A DNA stretch of 64,000 nucleotides from an uncultured Collinsella sp. (lineage in GTDB: Bacteria > Actinomycetota > Coriobacteriia > Coriobacteriales > Coriobacteriaceae), in contig CAUCTV010000001.1 of the NCBI GenBank assembly GCA_958445895.1, positions 248,001 through 312,000 on the forward strand, given 5' to 3'. The notes below the pieces were generated by a model. That model ran no database searches and was not told where the DNA came from. It was given only the letters and a program-made list of their open reading frames with translations. Position numbers and translations under genes: made by a program. This document shows positions 57,091 to 64,000 of this stretch, piece after piece (position 1 is the first letter of the stretch; each line of letters starts with the position of its first letter).

Positions 57091-58281
57091 TTACTCAATG
57101 ATCGTGGAGACGATGCCCGAACCGACGGTGTGGCCACCCTCGCGGATAGCGAAGCGCAGGCCCTCCTCCATGGCGATCGGGTGGATGAGGTCGCCCTCGA
57201 TGGTGATGTGGTCACCAGGCATAGCCATCTCGGTGCCCTCGGGGAGCTTGACCGTACCGGTAACGTCGGTGGTACGGAAGTAGAACTGAGGACGATAACC
57301 ATCGAAGAACGGGGTGTGACGGCCGCCCTCCTCCTTGGTCAGAACGTAGATCTCGCCGGTGAACTTGGTGTGCGGGGTAACCGAACCGGGCTTGCAGAGA
57401 ACCTGGCCGCGCTCGATGTCCTCACGCTTGATGCCGCGGAGCAGCAGACCGACGTTGTCGCCAGCCTCGCAGAAGTCCATGGACTTACGGAACATCTCGA
57501 TACCGGTAACGACGGTGTTCTGGGTATCCTTGATGCCGACGATCTCGACGGGCTCGTTGAGCTTGAGCTCACCGCGCTCGACACGGCCAGTAGCAACGGT
57601 ACCACGGCCGGAGATGGTCATAACGTCCTCAACGGCCATCAGGAACGGGAGGTCGTTGTTACGAGCAGGCGTCGGGATGTACTCGTCGACGGCCTTCATG
57701 AGCTCGCGAATGGCGTCCATCCACTTGGCGTCGCCCTCGAGAGCGCCCAGAGCGGAGCCACGGATGACGGGGATGTCGTCGCCGGGGAAATCGTACTCGG
57801 AGAGGAGCTCACGGGTCTCCATCTCGACGAGGTCGATGAGCTCGTCATCGTCGACCATGTCGCACTTGTTCAGGAAGACGACGATGTAGGGAACGCCGAC
57901 CTGACGGGCGAGCAGGATGTGCTCGCGGGTCTGAGCCATGGGGCCGTCGGTAGCAGCGATGACCAGGATAGCGCCGTCCATCTGAGCAGCGCCGGAGATC
58001 ATGTTCTTGACGTAGTCAGCGTGGCCCGGGCAGTCAACGTGAGCGTAGTGACGGGCAGCGGTCTCGTACTCAACGTGGGAGACGGAAATCGTGATGCCGC
58101 GCTCGCGCTCCTCGGGAGCCTTGTCGATGTTCTCGAACGCAGTGAAGTCAGCCTTGCAGCCCTCGGTCTCGGAGAGAACCTTGGTGATGGCAGCGGTCAG
58201 CGTGGTCTTGCCGTGGTCGACGTGACCAATGGTGCCGATGTTAACATGCGGCTTAGTGCGCTCAAACTTCTCTTTGGCCAT
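57091..58281 (-). CDS. tuf: Translation elongation factor Tu
   Basis: GTPase that delivers aminoacyl-tRNA. 396 residues. G1 GHVDHGKTTLTAAI, G3 DCPGHADYVKNM, G4 NKCDM, domains II and III intact, ending VGSGIVSTIIE. ATG at MAKEKFERTKPH with AGGAGGGCTTT; upstream frame rejected. Follows three tRNA genes, an arrangement also seen at E. coli tufB; here tuf is not in the str operon. Confidence 0.98.
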   Translation of the reverse strand: MAKEKFERTKPHVNIGTIGHVDHGKTTLTAAITKVLSETEGCKADFTAFENIDKAPEERERGITISVSHVEYETAARHYAHVDCPGHADYVKNMISGAAQMDGAILVIAATDGPMAQTREHILLARQVGVPYIVVFLNKCDMVDDDELIDLVEMETRELLSEYDFPGDDIPVIRGSALGALEGDAKWMDAIRELMKAVDEYIPTPARNNDLPFLMAVEDVMTISGRGTVATGRVERGELKLNEPVEIVGIKDTQNTVVTGIEMFRKSMDFCEAGDNVGLLLRGIKREDIERGQVLCKPGSVTPHTKFTGEIYVLTKEEGGRHTPFFDGYRPQFYFRTTDVTGTVKLPEGTEMAMPGDHITIEGDLIHPIAMEEGLRFAIREGGHTVGSGIVSTIIE

Positions 58282-58377
58282 AAAGCCCTCCTCTAAACAG
58301 GTCGTCCCCGGACGGGACTTTGCCTTTATACCATAGTGGCCTCTCAACATACTATTGAGAAGCCACCGTGTTACCTA

Positions 58378-58454
58378 TGGTAGCGGTGACTGGATTCGAA
58401 CCAGTGACGCCACGGGTATGAACCGTGTGCTCTAACCAACTGAGCTACACCGCC
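58378..58454 (-). tRNA. tRNA-Met (CAT)
   Basis: Acceptor GGCGGTG pairs with CACCGCT; D-arm AGCTCAGTTGGTTAGAGCA; anticodon stem ACGG-TTCATAC-CCGT with CAT; T-arm CTGGTTCGAATCCAG; encoded CCA. Sequence fits an elongator-type tRNA-Met rather than the initiator; a CAU tRNA modified for Ile is a less likely alternative. Confidence 0.93.
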
Positions 58455-58457
58455 GGA

Positions 58458-58533
58458 TGGAGCCTGCAACCAGACTTGAACTGGTGACCTCTTCGTTACC
58501 AACGAAGTGCTCTACCGACTGAGCTATACAGGC
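58458..58533 (-). tRNA. tRNA-Thr (GGT)
   Basis: Acceptor GCCTGTA/TGCAGGC, anticodon stem-loop CTTCG-TTGGTAA-CGAAG with anticodon GGT, T-arm CCAGTTCAAGTCTGG, CCA encoded. Three bases upstream of tRNA-Met, so the two are processed from one transcript. Confidence 0.95.
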
Positions 58534-58543
58534 ACTTGACGGG

Positions 58544-58625
58544 TGGGAGCTATAGGATTCGAACCTATGTAGGCAGAGCCAACGGGTTTACAGCCCGTCC
58601 CCATTAACCACTCGGGCAAACTCCC
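58544..58625 (-). tRNA. tRNA-Tyr (GTA)
   Basis: Class II tRNA with long variable arm. Acceptor GGGAGTT/AGCTCCC, anticodon stem-loop ACGGG-CTGTAAA-CCCGT with GTA, T-arm TAGGTTCGAATCCTA. The 3' end reads CCC in the genome, so CCA is not encoded. First of the tRNA cluster. Confidence 0.94.
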
Positions 58626-58687
58626 AATCGTTCAAGTATCCGCAGGTCCTTTGGTCTTTTGGACCGCCGCCCCCGCGAACGAAAAAG

Positions 58688-58717
58688 ATAATACGATGCA
58701 ACCTTGGGGGCTGTCAA
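58688..58717 (-). promoter_or_regulatory. Promoter of the tRNA-tuf operon
   Basis: Consensus TTGACA (58712-58717), 18-base spacer, TATTAT (58688-58693), the strongest promoter match in the window. Confidence 0.85.
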
Positions 58718-58932
58718 CGAAAACCTCTAGATACACGGTGCCGGGCGTATCTATATAGCTGTGACCTGCGGTTTTGTTGAGTTTGGATATGAAGGACAGT
58801 GAATTTGGCTGCGCTGGTGACATTTCCCGAGGGAACACTGTGTCACGGTGGAGTGCGCCGGCAGGAACGAACTTCGATAACGGTTCATTTACACCTATAT
58901 ATAGGTCGTGATCGGGCTTTCGCGGCAGATTT

Positions 58933-59024
58933 GAGCGTGGATTATCTCCCGTTTGAAATCGAGCGTGGATAATCTCCTACTTTTGGCGTACCCCCAAGGC
59001 CAATGTGGCAGATTATCCACGCTC
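58933..59024. repeat. GAGCGTGGATAATCTCC repeat units, locus B
   Basis: Three units: GAGCGTGGATTATCTCCC (58933-58950), GAGCGTGGATAATCTCC (58961-58977), and an inverted AGATTATCCACGCTC (59010-59024) that pairs with the second. Lies just after the RpiR gene. The 280 bases before it hold no gene; a 14-bp palindrome ACCTATATATAGGT is at 58893-58906. Confidence 0.75.
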
Positions 59025-59055
59025 ATTCACTAAGCGGGAGAACTATAGAGCCGAA

Positions 59056-59928
59056 CTACTCGGGCCAGGCCAAAGTAGACCCATAGAGCGGCTCCCCCTT
59101 GGTGCAGGGGTAGCGACTCAAGTAACACGACGATAGCAAGTCGAAGAAATAAGTCATGGCATATTTCGAATAAACGCCGAGTCGGTCAATTCCGTTTCCC
59201 GCATTACCGAGACGATATACACGGTCAAAAGAGCTCGATTTGTCATCGTTGCTAAACGCAGTAATTAGAATCTTCCTGCCCGAACGGCAATCAAGATACT
59301 CACGCGCCTGTGACGCAAATAGCCCGGAGACCGATACGAGAATTATCAATGACTGCGAAGCGTCTCCCATGTTTTTCAATTCCGCGACGTTAGCCCCAGC
59401 AACTATGCGAACTATCTTGCCCGCATAAAACATTTCCTGCTGAAATCGTACGAGATTGGCGCTCACATTATTGGTGCACCAGATTTCAACGTTTTTATGG
59501 CCATCAATTTCGTCGGCAAGGTGCTTAATAGCGATATCGGACACGCCGCTTTCAACCTCAGCGAACATCTCGATCATGCGAACGTCGAGCTCTGCCCTGT
59601 ACTCCTCGTAGCCAAATTCCTCCTCTCGATGGCTTAAGTCGCTTGGAAAGACTGATTGAGTAAATGATTCTTTCAAATCGCTAAGAGACTGGTAGCCCAA
59701 TCGATTGCAGAAACGACGAACAGCGGAACGGGTCACGAATGCATCGCGGGTTATTGCGGCAACATTGATTTCGCTCGAACGCCTAATGTGAGCGATGAGA
59801 TATCGAGCGATGGCGGCATCGTTTGACCCAAACTCGCTGTTGATGATGGAGCTAATGCGATTGAGCACATCGAAGTCATTGATATTCACATGATCCCTCT
59901 TTCCGCTCTCCTCGAAATCATGGTTCAT
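59056..59928 (-). CDS. MurR/RpiR-family transcriptional regulator
   Basis: 290 residues. N-terminal helix-turn-helix (about 30-105; IARYLIAHIRRSSEINVAAITRDAFVTRSAVRRFCNRLGY) and a SIS sugar-phosphate-binding domain (about 135-255; VEIWCTNNVSANLV, LIILVSVSGLFASQAREYLD). Divergent from the 6-phospho-beta-glucosidase/EIIBC operon, which it probably controls in response to a sugar phosphate. Base composition is clearly more A/T-rich than the neighbouring tuf region. Confidence 0.9.
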   Translation of the reverse strand: MNHDFEESGKRDHVNINDFDVLNRISSIINSEFGSNDAAIARYLIAHIRRSSEINVAAITRDAFVTRSAVRRFCNRLGYQSLSDLKESFTQSVFPSDLSHREEEFGYEEYRAELDVRMIEMFAEVESGVSDIAIKHLADEIDGHKNVEIWCTNNVSANLVRFQQEMFYAGKIVRIVAGANVAELKNMGDASQSLIILVSVSGLFASQAREYLDCRSGRKILITAFSNDDKSSSFDRVYRLGNAGNGIDRLGVYSKYAMTYFFDLLSSCYLSRYPCTKGEPLYGSTLAWPE

Positions 59929-59931
59929 TTA

Positions 59932-59969
59932 TTGAATCAAACAGCTTTGGTCGTTCTCCTATGATTCAA
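59932..59969. promoter_or_regulatory. Possible RpiR operator
   Basis: Inverted repeat TTGAATCA (59932-59939) / TGATTCAA (59962-59969), centred in the divergent region, next to the RpiR start; placement suggests control of both directions. Confidence 0.45.
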
Positions 59970-60040
59970 ATCAGTTGACGTCATCTTAATCGTAATTCCG
60001 TCACACGTATCCACCGTGTTGAATGATGGAAAGGGGATTC

Positions 60041-61459
60041 ATGGGCAACGTGAACAACATGCCGTTTCTCTGGGGTTCCGCCACGGCGTCTTATCAGTGC
60101 GAGGGTGCCTGGAACGAAGACGGCAAAGGCCTCGGCGAGTGGGATTTCTTTAACCACACAAGCAATAAGAACATCAACCATGTTGACGGTGATGTATCTT
60201 GCGACTTCTACCATCGCTATGAAGAAGATATCCGCATGATGAAAGAAGGCGGACAAAACACCTATCGCTTCTCTCTTTCATGGAGTCGAATCATCCCCAC
60301 GGGTATCGGCGAAGTGAATGAAGAGGGTATCGATTTTTATAATCGAGTCATTGATTGCTGCCTCGAAAATGGCATAGAGCCCAACGTTACGCTGTTCCAT
60401 TACGATCTGCCATTCACGCTTGCTTGCAAAGGCGGATGGCTGAACAACGACATGGCAGAGTGGTTCTGCAAATACGCCAAGATTTGCTTTGAGCGCTTTG
60501 GAGACCGCGTCAAAATCTGGGCTACCGTTAACGAGCCGCATTTCTACAGCTACTGCGTAAACATGTTGGGCAACTATCCCCCCAATCGATCGCTCGACGT
60601 TCAGTCGTACATGCAGTTTCAATACAACCTGATGCGCGCAAGCGCACTCGCAGTCCGAGCATATCGTCAAATGGGCTACGACGGCATCATCGGCGCCGTC
60701 CACGATGGCGGCGTTGTCGAACTCGACCCGGCAACCGAGCACCCTGATGACGTATTTCGATACGCAGACTTTTTCGCCAATCGCATGATTCTGGCACCAG
60801 CGCTTCAGGGTCAACTGCCGCCAGAAATGGACGAAATCCTTGAAAAACTTGGCGTCTCGCTCTATCGATCCCCAAATGACGTAGAAGAATTCAGAGACGG
60901 TAAAGTCGATTTTATTGGACTCAACGTGTATTGCCGAGAGTATGTAACCGACTGGCACGGTGGAGAGCTTGCCGTTTCGGCGAACAATAAGGGCGGTTCG
61001 AGCAAAAAAGTCGAAGGAAAATGCATTGCGCCCTTGTTTGAAAGCGCCCGCGACAGCAATGTTCCCCGCAATAAATGGGGCCGCGAAATACTCCCAAGTT
61101 GCATGTATTCAACCATCATGGATGTCCACGAGCGCTATGACGCGCCCCGCATCTTTATTACGGAAAACGGACATGGCGCCTATGAGCAACCAGACGCAGA
61201 CGGAATGATCCACGATGATGACCGCATCGAGCTTCTGGGCCAGTTCATCGAGCACATGATGAGGGCTAAGCGCGACGGCGCGCGCGTTGAGGGCTACTAC
61301 CTCTGGTCGACGATGGATCTGTATAGCTGGATCAACGGCTACGAAAAACGATACGGACTTGTCCATATCGACTTCGAGAACAATTTAGAGCGCACCCCCA
61401 AAAAGAGCTGGTATTGGTACCGAGACCTTATCTCGAAATATCAGGAGCAGGAAGGCTAG
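60041..61459 (+). CDS. 6-phospho-beta-glucosidase, GH1 family
   Basis: Cytoplasmic hydrolase that splits phosphorylated beta-glucosides brought in by the PTS. 472 residues. N-terminal FLWGSATASYQCEGAW, acid/base E165 in TVNEPH, nucleophile E375 in ITENGHG. ATG 60041 follows GGAAAGGGGATTC; the earlier in-frame starts include that site. Followed by the EIIBC gene after nine bases. Could act on cellobiose, arbutin or salicin phosphates. Confidence 0.92.
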   Translation: MGNVNNMPFLWGSATASYQCEGAWNEDGKGLGEWDFFNHTSNKNINHVDGDVSCDFYHRYEEDIRMMKEGGQNTYRFSLSWSRIIPTGIGEVNEEGIDFYNRVIDCCLENGIEPNVTLFHYDLPFTLACKGGWLNNDMAEWFCKYAKICFERFGDRVKIWATVNEPHFYSYCVNMLGNYPPNRSLDVQSYMQFQYNLMRASALAVRAYRQMGYDGIIGAVHDGGVVELDPATEHPDDVFRYADFFANRMILAPALQGQLPPEMDEILEKLGVSLYRSPNDVEEFRDGKVDFIGLNVYCREYVTDWHGGELAVSANNKGGSSKKVEGKCIAPLFESARDSNVPRNKWGREILPSCMYSTIMDVHERYDAPRIFITENGHGAYEQPDADGMIHDDDRIELLGQFIEHMMRAKRDGARVEGYYLWSTMDLYSWINGYEKRYGLVHIDFENNLERTPKKSWYWYRDLISKYQEQEG

Positions 61460-61468
61460 GAGAAAGAG

Positions 61469-62869
61469 ATGAAATATCAGGCAATGTCCGAAACAGTCCT
61501 AAAGGCTGTTGGCGGCAAAGAGAACATTACATCGGTAACTCATTGTGCGACGCGCCTTCGCATCGACGCACGAGACACCTCGATCATCGATCTCCAGCTC
61601 GCCAAATCGGCCGATCAGGCGCTCGGGGCAGTAGTCAGCGGTGGCCAGCTTCAGGTGATCATCGGCCCCAACGTCACCGAGGCTTACAACGACTTCCTCG
61701 ACTTCGCGGGAATCGAAGTCGGCGGTGGCACGGTTGCCGACGATGCCCAAACCGCCAAAGACCTTGCAGAAGGCATTAAAAGCGGTAACACCGCCATGGG
61801 CTTGATTGAGAAATTCGGGAACGTCTCTGCACAGGTATTCATGCCCATCGTCCCGGCGCTCATCGTTGGCGGACTCATTCTTTCGATCAAGAATCTCCTG
61901 GTCAATTATTGCGGATTGAGCACCGATAGCGGAACCGCCCAGGTCCTGTTGGCGATCTTTAGCGCTTCGTTTAGCTTCTTACCCGTTTATCTTGGTTATC
62001 AGCTCGCGGCCGTCATGAAGATGCAGCCCATCATGGGCGCATTGCTGGGCGCGATCATGATCAGCTCGTCCATTAGCGGTGCCGAGGGTCTCGACTTTCT
62101 TGGTATTCCCATCCCGACGAACGACTATTCGAGTACGGTAGTGCCCATCGTACTGGGCGTTGTATTCATGTACTTTGTCGACCGCGGCCTTCAGAAGATT
62201 ATTCCCGACGTTACCAAACTGTTCTTGAAGCCGCTGCTCACCATGATCATCGTCGTGCCCGTCGAGCTTATTATCCTTGGCCCCGCCGGCAGCATGATGG
62301 GCTACGCGCTGAGCGATGCCGTCACGTGGCTTATGGACAACGTGGCATTTATCGCTACTCCGATCCTGGCAGCCCTTAACCCCTATTTCGTCATGCTCGG
62401 TCTCGATAAGGCTTACATCGCAATCGAAGTTACGAGCCTGGCGCAGCTCGGTTGGGCACCCATTATCTTTGGATTCATCTCGAACCTCTGCATTGGCGGC
62501 ACGAGCCTCGCCCTGGCAACTGCCATGAAGGGAAACAAAGAGAAGAGGGGTATGGTCACCACGGTTGCCGTCACCGCACTCTGTGGCGTAACCGAGCCCG
62601 CGTTCTACGGTTGCCTCATCGAGCGTCCCCGCCTGCTTGTCGGCACGGCAATCGGCGCGCTCTGCGCTGGACTCCCTGCAGGCATCTTTGTTCTGAAAGA
62701 GTATGTTGCGGGAGCATGCCCCGGCCTTCTTTCGGCACTCATCTTTATCGCTCCCGATGGGTCCATGGGTAACTTCGTGCTGGCATGCGTTGTCGCCATC
62801 ATCGCCATCGTCGTCTCCTTCATCGCTGCACGCGTGATCATCAAGAAGAACCCCAGCTATATTGAGTAG
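61469..62869 (+). CDS. PTS EIIBC, beta-glucoside/sucrose family, without EIIA domain
   Basis: 466 residues. EIIB domain (1-85) with phosphorylated C26 in VTHCATRLRI, then EIIC with about ten membrane segments, NDYSSTVVPIVLG loop and GVTEPAFYG signature near residue 375. The C-terminal EIIA domain common in BglF-type proteins is missing, so the free EIIA-Glc protein at 42 kb is the likely donor. AGGAGAAAGAG before ATG. Imports and phosphorylates a beta-glucoside for the GH1 enzyme. Confidence 0.92.
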   Translation: MKYQAMSETVLKAVGGKENITSVTHCATRLRIDARDTSIIDLQLAKSADQALGAVVSGGQLQVIIGPNVTEAYNDFLDFAGIEVGGGTVADDAQTAKDLAEGIKSGNTAMGLIEKFGNVSAQVFMPIVPALIVGGLILSIKNLLVNYCGLSTDSGTAQVLLAIFSASFSFLPVYLGYQLAAVMKMQPIMGALLGAIMISSSISGAEGLDFLGIPIPTNDYSSTVVPIVLGVVFMYFVDRGLQKIIPDVTKLFLKPLLTMIIVVPVELIILGPAGSMMGYALSDAVTWLMDNVAFIATPILAALNPYFVMLGLDKAYIAIEVTSLAQLGWAPIIFGFISNLCIGGTSLALATAMKGNKEKRGMVTTVAVTALCGVTEPAFYGCLIERPRLLVGTAIGALCAGLPAGIFVLKEYVAGACPGLLSALIFIAPDGSMGNFVLACVVAIIAIVVSFIAARVIIKKNPSYIE

Positions 62870-62971
62870 ATGCCCGCCGTTTGCATTGGGGACATCCTCG
62901 GCAGACCATTAGCAAGAACCCAAGAAGTTCCTTAGGAGCTCGATTAATCCATTCGGATTCCTGAGGCACAA

Positions 62972-63008
62972 ACGGCCCCGATTCCACAATGAAATCGGGG
63001 TCGTTGTT
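62972..63008 (+). terminator. Terminator of the beta-glucoside operon
   Basis: ACGGCCCCGATT (62972-62983) / AATCGGGGTCGT (62993-63004), one G-T pair, then TGTTTC. Confidence 0.75.
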
Positions 63009-63060
63009 TCTAAAGCCGTCGATAGACAATCGGTGTTTACCTTAGCTCCCTATCCAAGTT

Positions 63061-63145
63061 AATTATCCACGCTCGTTCTCCGGTCGGGAGATTTTCTTCG
63101 CTCGCGTATCCAGAAATCCACGCTCGAGCAGGACATCCAGATCCG
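63061..63145. repeat. Decayed GAGCGTGGATAATC units, locus C
   Basis: AATTATCCACGCTC (63061-63074) and shorter, degenerate forms CCACGCTCGAG, CCGCGCTCG and GGGAGATTTTC in the next 70 bases. Same unit family as loci A and B, here on the far side of the beta-glucoside cassette. No gene in 62870-63402. Confidence 0.6.
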
Positions 63146-63161
63146 CGCTCGCCCTTGTCTC

Positions 63162-63208
63162 GATCTGTAACAGCAAGAGGCCTATTCCGCTTCTAGATGT
63201 TACAGATC
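63162..63208. repeat. 47-bp inverted repeat, first copy
   Basis: GATCTGTAACA (63162-63172) / TGTTACAGATC (63198-63208), perfect 11-bp arms, 25-base loop. Confidence 0.8.
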
Positions 63209-63241
63209 AAGATATTCCTAAAACACCCTAAGTTTCATCTC

Positions 63242-63288
63242 AATCTGTAACAGTTAGATGCCGAATATCGGTCTTGGTGTTACAGATT
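63242..63288. repeat. 47-bp inverted repeat, second copy
   Basis: AATCTGTAACA (63242-63252) / TGTTACAGATT (63278-63288). The same length and loop size as the first copy, 80 bases on. The end pair changed on both sides (G-C to A-T), so the palindrome is kept while the loop sequence differs. Confidence 0.8.
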
Positions 63289-63354
63289 TAGACAAACTGG
63301 AGGACGAGACAAACCAAAAACGGGATGGGCGCTAACCCGATGGCGCACCACCTA

Positions 63355-63393
63355 AATAGAAACGGGCTCTGTCCCATATAGAGACAGAGCCCG
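63355..63393 (-). terminator. Terminator of tRNA-Thr
   Basis: CGGGCTCTGTC (63363-63373) / GACAGAGCCCG (63383-63393), minus strand continues TTTCTATTT. Confidence 0.85.
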
Positions 63394-63402
63394 AAACTCT
63401 CA

Positions 63403-63477
63403 TGGAGCCAGTGACAGGAATCGAACCCGCAACCCACTGATTACAAATCAGTTGCGCTACCGTTGCGCCACACTGGC
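63403..63477 (-). tRNA. tRNA-Thr (TGT)
   Basis: Acceptor GCCAGTG/CACTGGC, anticodon stem-loop CTGAT-TTGTAAT-CAG with anticodon TGT, T-arm CGGGTTCGATTCCTG, CCA encoded. A 28-bp piece covering its anticodon and T-arm region is repeated 210 bases away. Confidence 0.96.
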
Positions 63478-63633
63478 ACACTTGGCGCTTTCGCGCGAAG
63501 CCTGTTTAGGATAAAGGAATTGAGGACGGGGCGCAACAGGCCCTTCGACCGACCACATCTCAAAAACCGTTCGTCAGAACGAACAGTTTTATCTGTTCGT
63601 CAAAACATAAACCTATTCGTTTTGACAGCTGCA

Positions 63634-63661
63634 AACCCGCAACCCACTGATTACAAATCAG
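63634..63661 (-). repeat. Duplicated fragment of tRNA-Thr
   Basis: 28 bases identical to 63424-63451 inside tRNA-Thr (anticodon arm to T-arm), in direct orientation. Acceptor and D-arm are absent, so it is not a tRNA gene. Between the copies are GTCAAAAC/GTTTTGAC (63603-63625 region) and CGTTC/GAACG inverted repeats. Suggests an old integration site. Confidence 0.75.
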
Positions 63662-63703
63662 CGGGTAGACCAATCTAGGAAACGGCTCTCTGCCGCAACT
63701 CCC

Positions 63704-64000
63704 CTACCGTCCGCGCAGGGCCTTGAGCTTGGCCAGGGCATCGGGGCTCAGGCGGCTGCCCAGAGTCATCTTGATCTGCGGGGCTTCCTCGGCCTCGTGC
63801 ACGTCGTTGTCGATCTGTTTGATCTCGTCCACCAGCATGCGGCTCGAGATGCGCGTAACGCCCTTACCCATGACGACGGCCTGGATCGTGCCGTCGCTCG
63901 ACACCACGGAGCACGCGCGGCCTTCCTCGCGCGCCTCGATGCAGAGCTTCTGCACCACGGTGTCGGCCGATACGCCCGTCGGCGAAAACTCGATGCGCAC
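63704..64000 (-). CDS. NYN-domain (YacP-like) RNA-processing protein, C-terminal part
   Basis: Last 98 residues of a protein whose 5' end is outside the window. IEFSPTGVSADTVVQKLCIEAREEGRACSVVSSDGTIQ and GKGVTRISSRMLVDEI match the C-terminal part of YacP/Rae1 NYN-domain nucleases (PIN-like fold), which cut mRNA on the ribosome in Bacillus. The apparent start at the edge is an internal valine. Function by family only. Confidence 0.75.
   Translation of the reverse strand: MRIEFSPTGVSADTVVQKLCIEAREEGRACSVVSSDGTIQAVVMGKGVTRISSRMLVDEIKQIDNDVHEAEEAPQIKMTLGSRLSPDALAKLKALRGR

Noticed and set aside
58933..59024. Replication origin from TTATCCAC DnaA-box-like sites
   Set aside because: The shared sequence extends far beyond a DnaA box, the ninth base is G or T instead of A, and no dnaA/dnaN or AT-rich unwinding region is present.
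63634..63661. Second tRNA-Thr gene
   Set aside because: Only the anticodon and part of the T-arm are present; no acceptor stem or D-arm.

Overview
The window looks like a chromosome segment of a Coriobacteriia member, most like Collinsella: GC-rich coding DNA, FabK rather than FabI, a fused AccD-AccA, a FeoA-FeoB fusion, Actinobacteria-type operator and sortase motifs, and a gut-type mix of PTS, beta-glucoside and arginine-derivative genes. Genus is inferred from gene content and style only; class-level placement is firmer.

Layout. 1-2.5 kb: the start of a cation-efflux transporter and an orphan PTS EIIC. 2.5-11.7 kb: one minus-strand type II fatty-acid operon (fabH-acpP-fabK-fabD-fabG-fabF-accB-fabZ-accC-accDA) with divergent birA, whose product biotinylates AccB. 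12.7-16.3 kb: str operon rpsL-rpsG-fusA-rpsJ. 16.4-18 kb: ECF sigma and anti-sigma pair. 18.3-28.8 kb: rpoB-rpoC, then galU, then rplJ-rplL with its own promoter and leader attenuator, next to a ~257-bp imperfect palindrome. 29-37 kb: aminotransferase, unknown flavodoxin-like gene, mismatch glycosylase, GH13 amylase, MFS exporter and FeoAB. 37-41 kb: dimethylargininase plus amino-acid antiporter with a divergent GntR regulator. 41-48 kb: esterase, EIIA-Glc, asnS, WYL regulator and a three-gene ABC importer. 48-54 kb: sortase-anchored 5'-nucleotidase, MscS, and a two-gene operon joining a ParB-like/BMP-binding fusion protein to a calcineurin-type phosphoesterase. 54-58.7 kb: tRNA-Tyr-Thr-Met-tuf, then rpmG-tRNA-Trp-secE-nusG-rplK-rplA. 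59-62.9 kb: a lower-GC beta-glucoside cassette (RpiR, GH1, EIIBC) bracketed by copies of a dispersed repeat. 63-64 kb: paired 47-bp inverted repeats, tRNA-Thr with a duplicated fragment, and the end of a NYN/YacP gene.

How it works together. The central translation, transcription and lipid genes sit in long minus-strand operons with recognisable promoters (for example TTGACA-18-TATTAT before the tRNA-tuf cluster). Accessory sugar and amino-acid modules carry local regulators beside palindromic operators. The EIIBC has no EIIA domain, and the free EIIA-Glc protein is its likely partner.

Most unusual material is non-coding: six hairpins carrying GGGACAG-type loops, several starting exactly on a stop codon; a dispersed unit with core GAGCGTGGATAATCTCCC at three loci; three tandem 61-bp covarying hairpins; the palindrome beside the rplJ promoter; and twin operators upstream of fabH. 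The best protein candidate for an undescribed system is the ParB-like/BMP fusion plus phosphoesterase pair at 51.5-54.1 kb.
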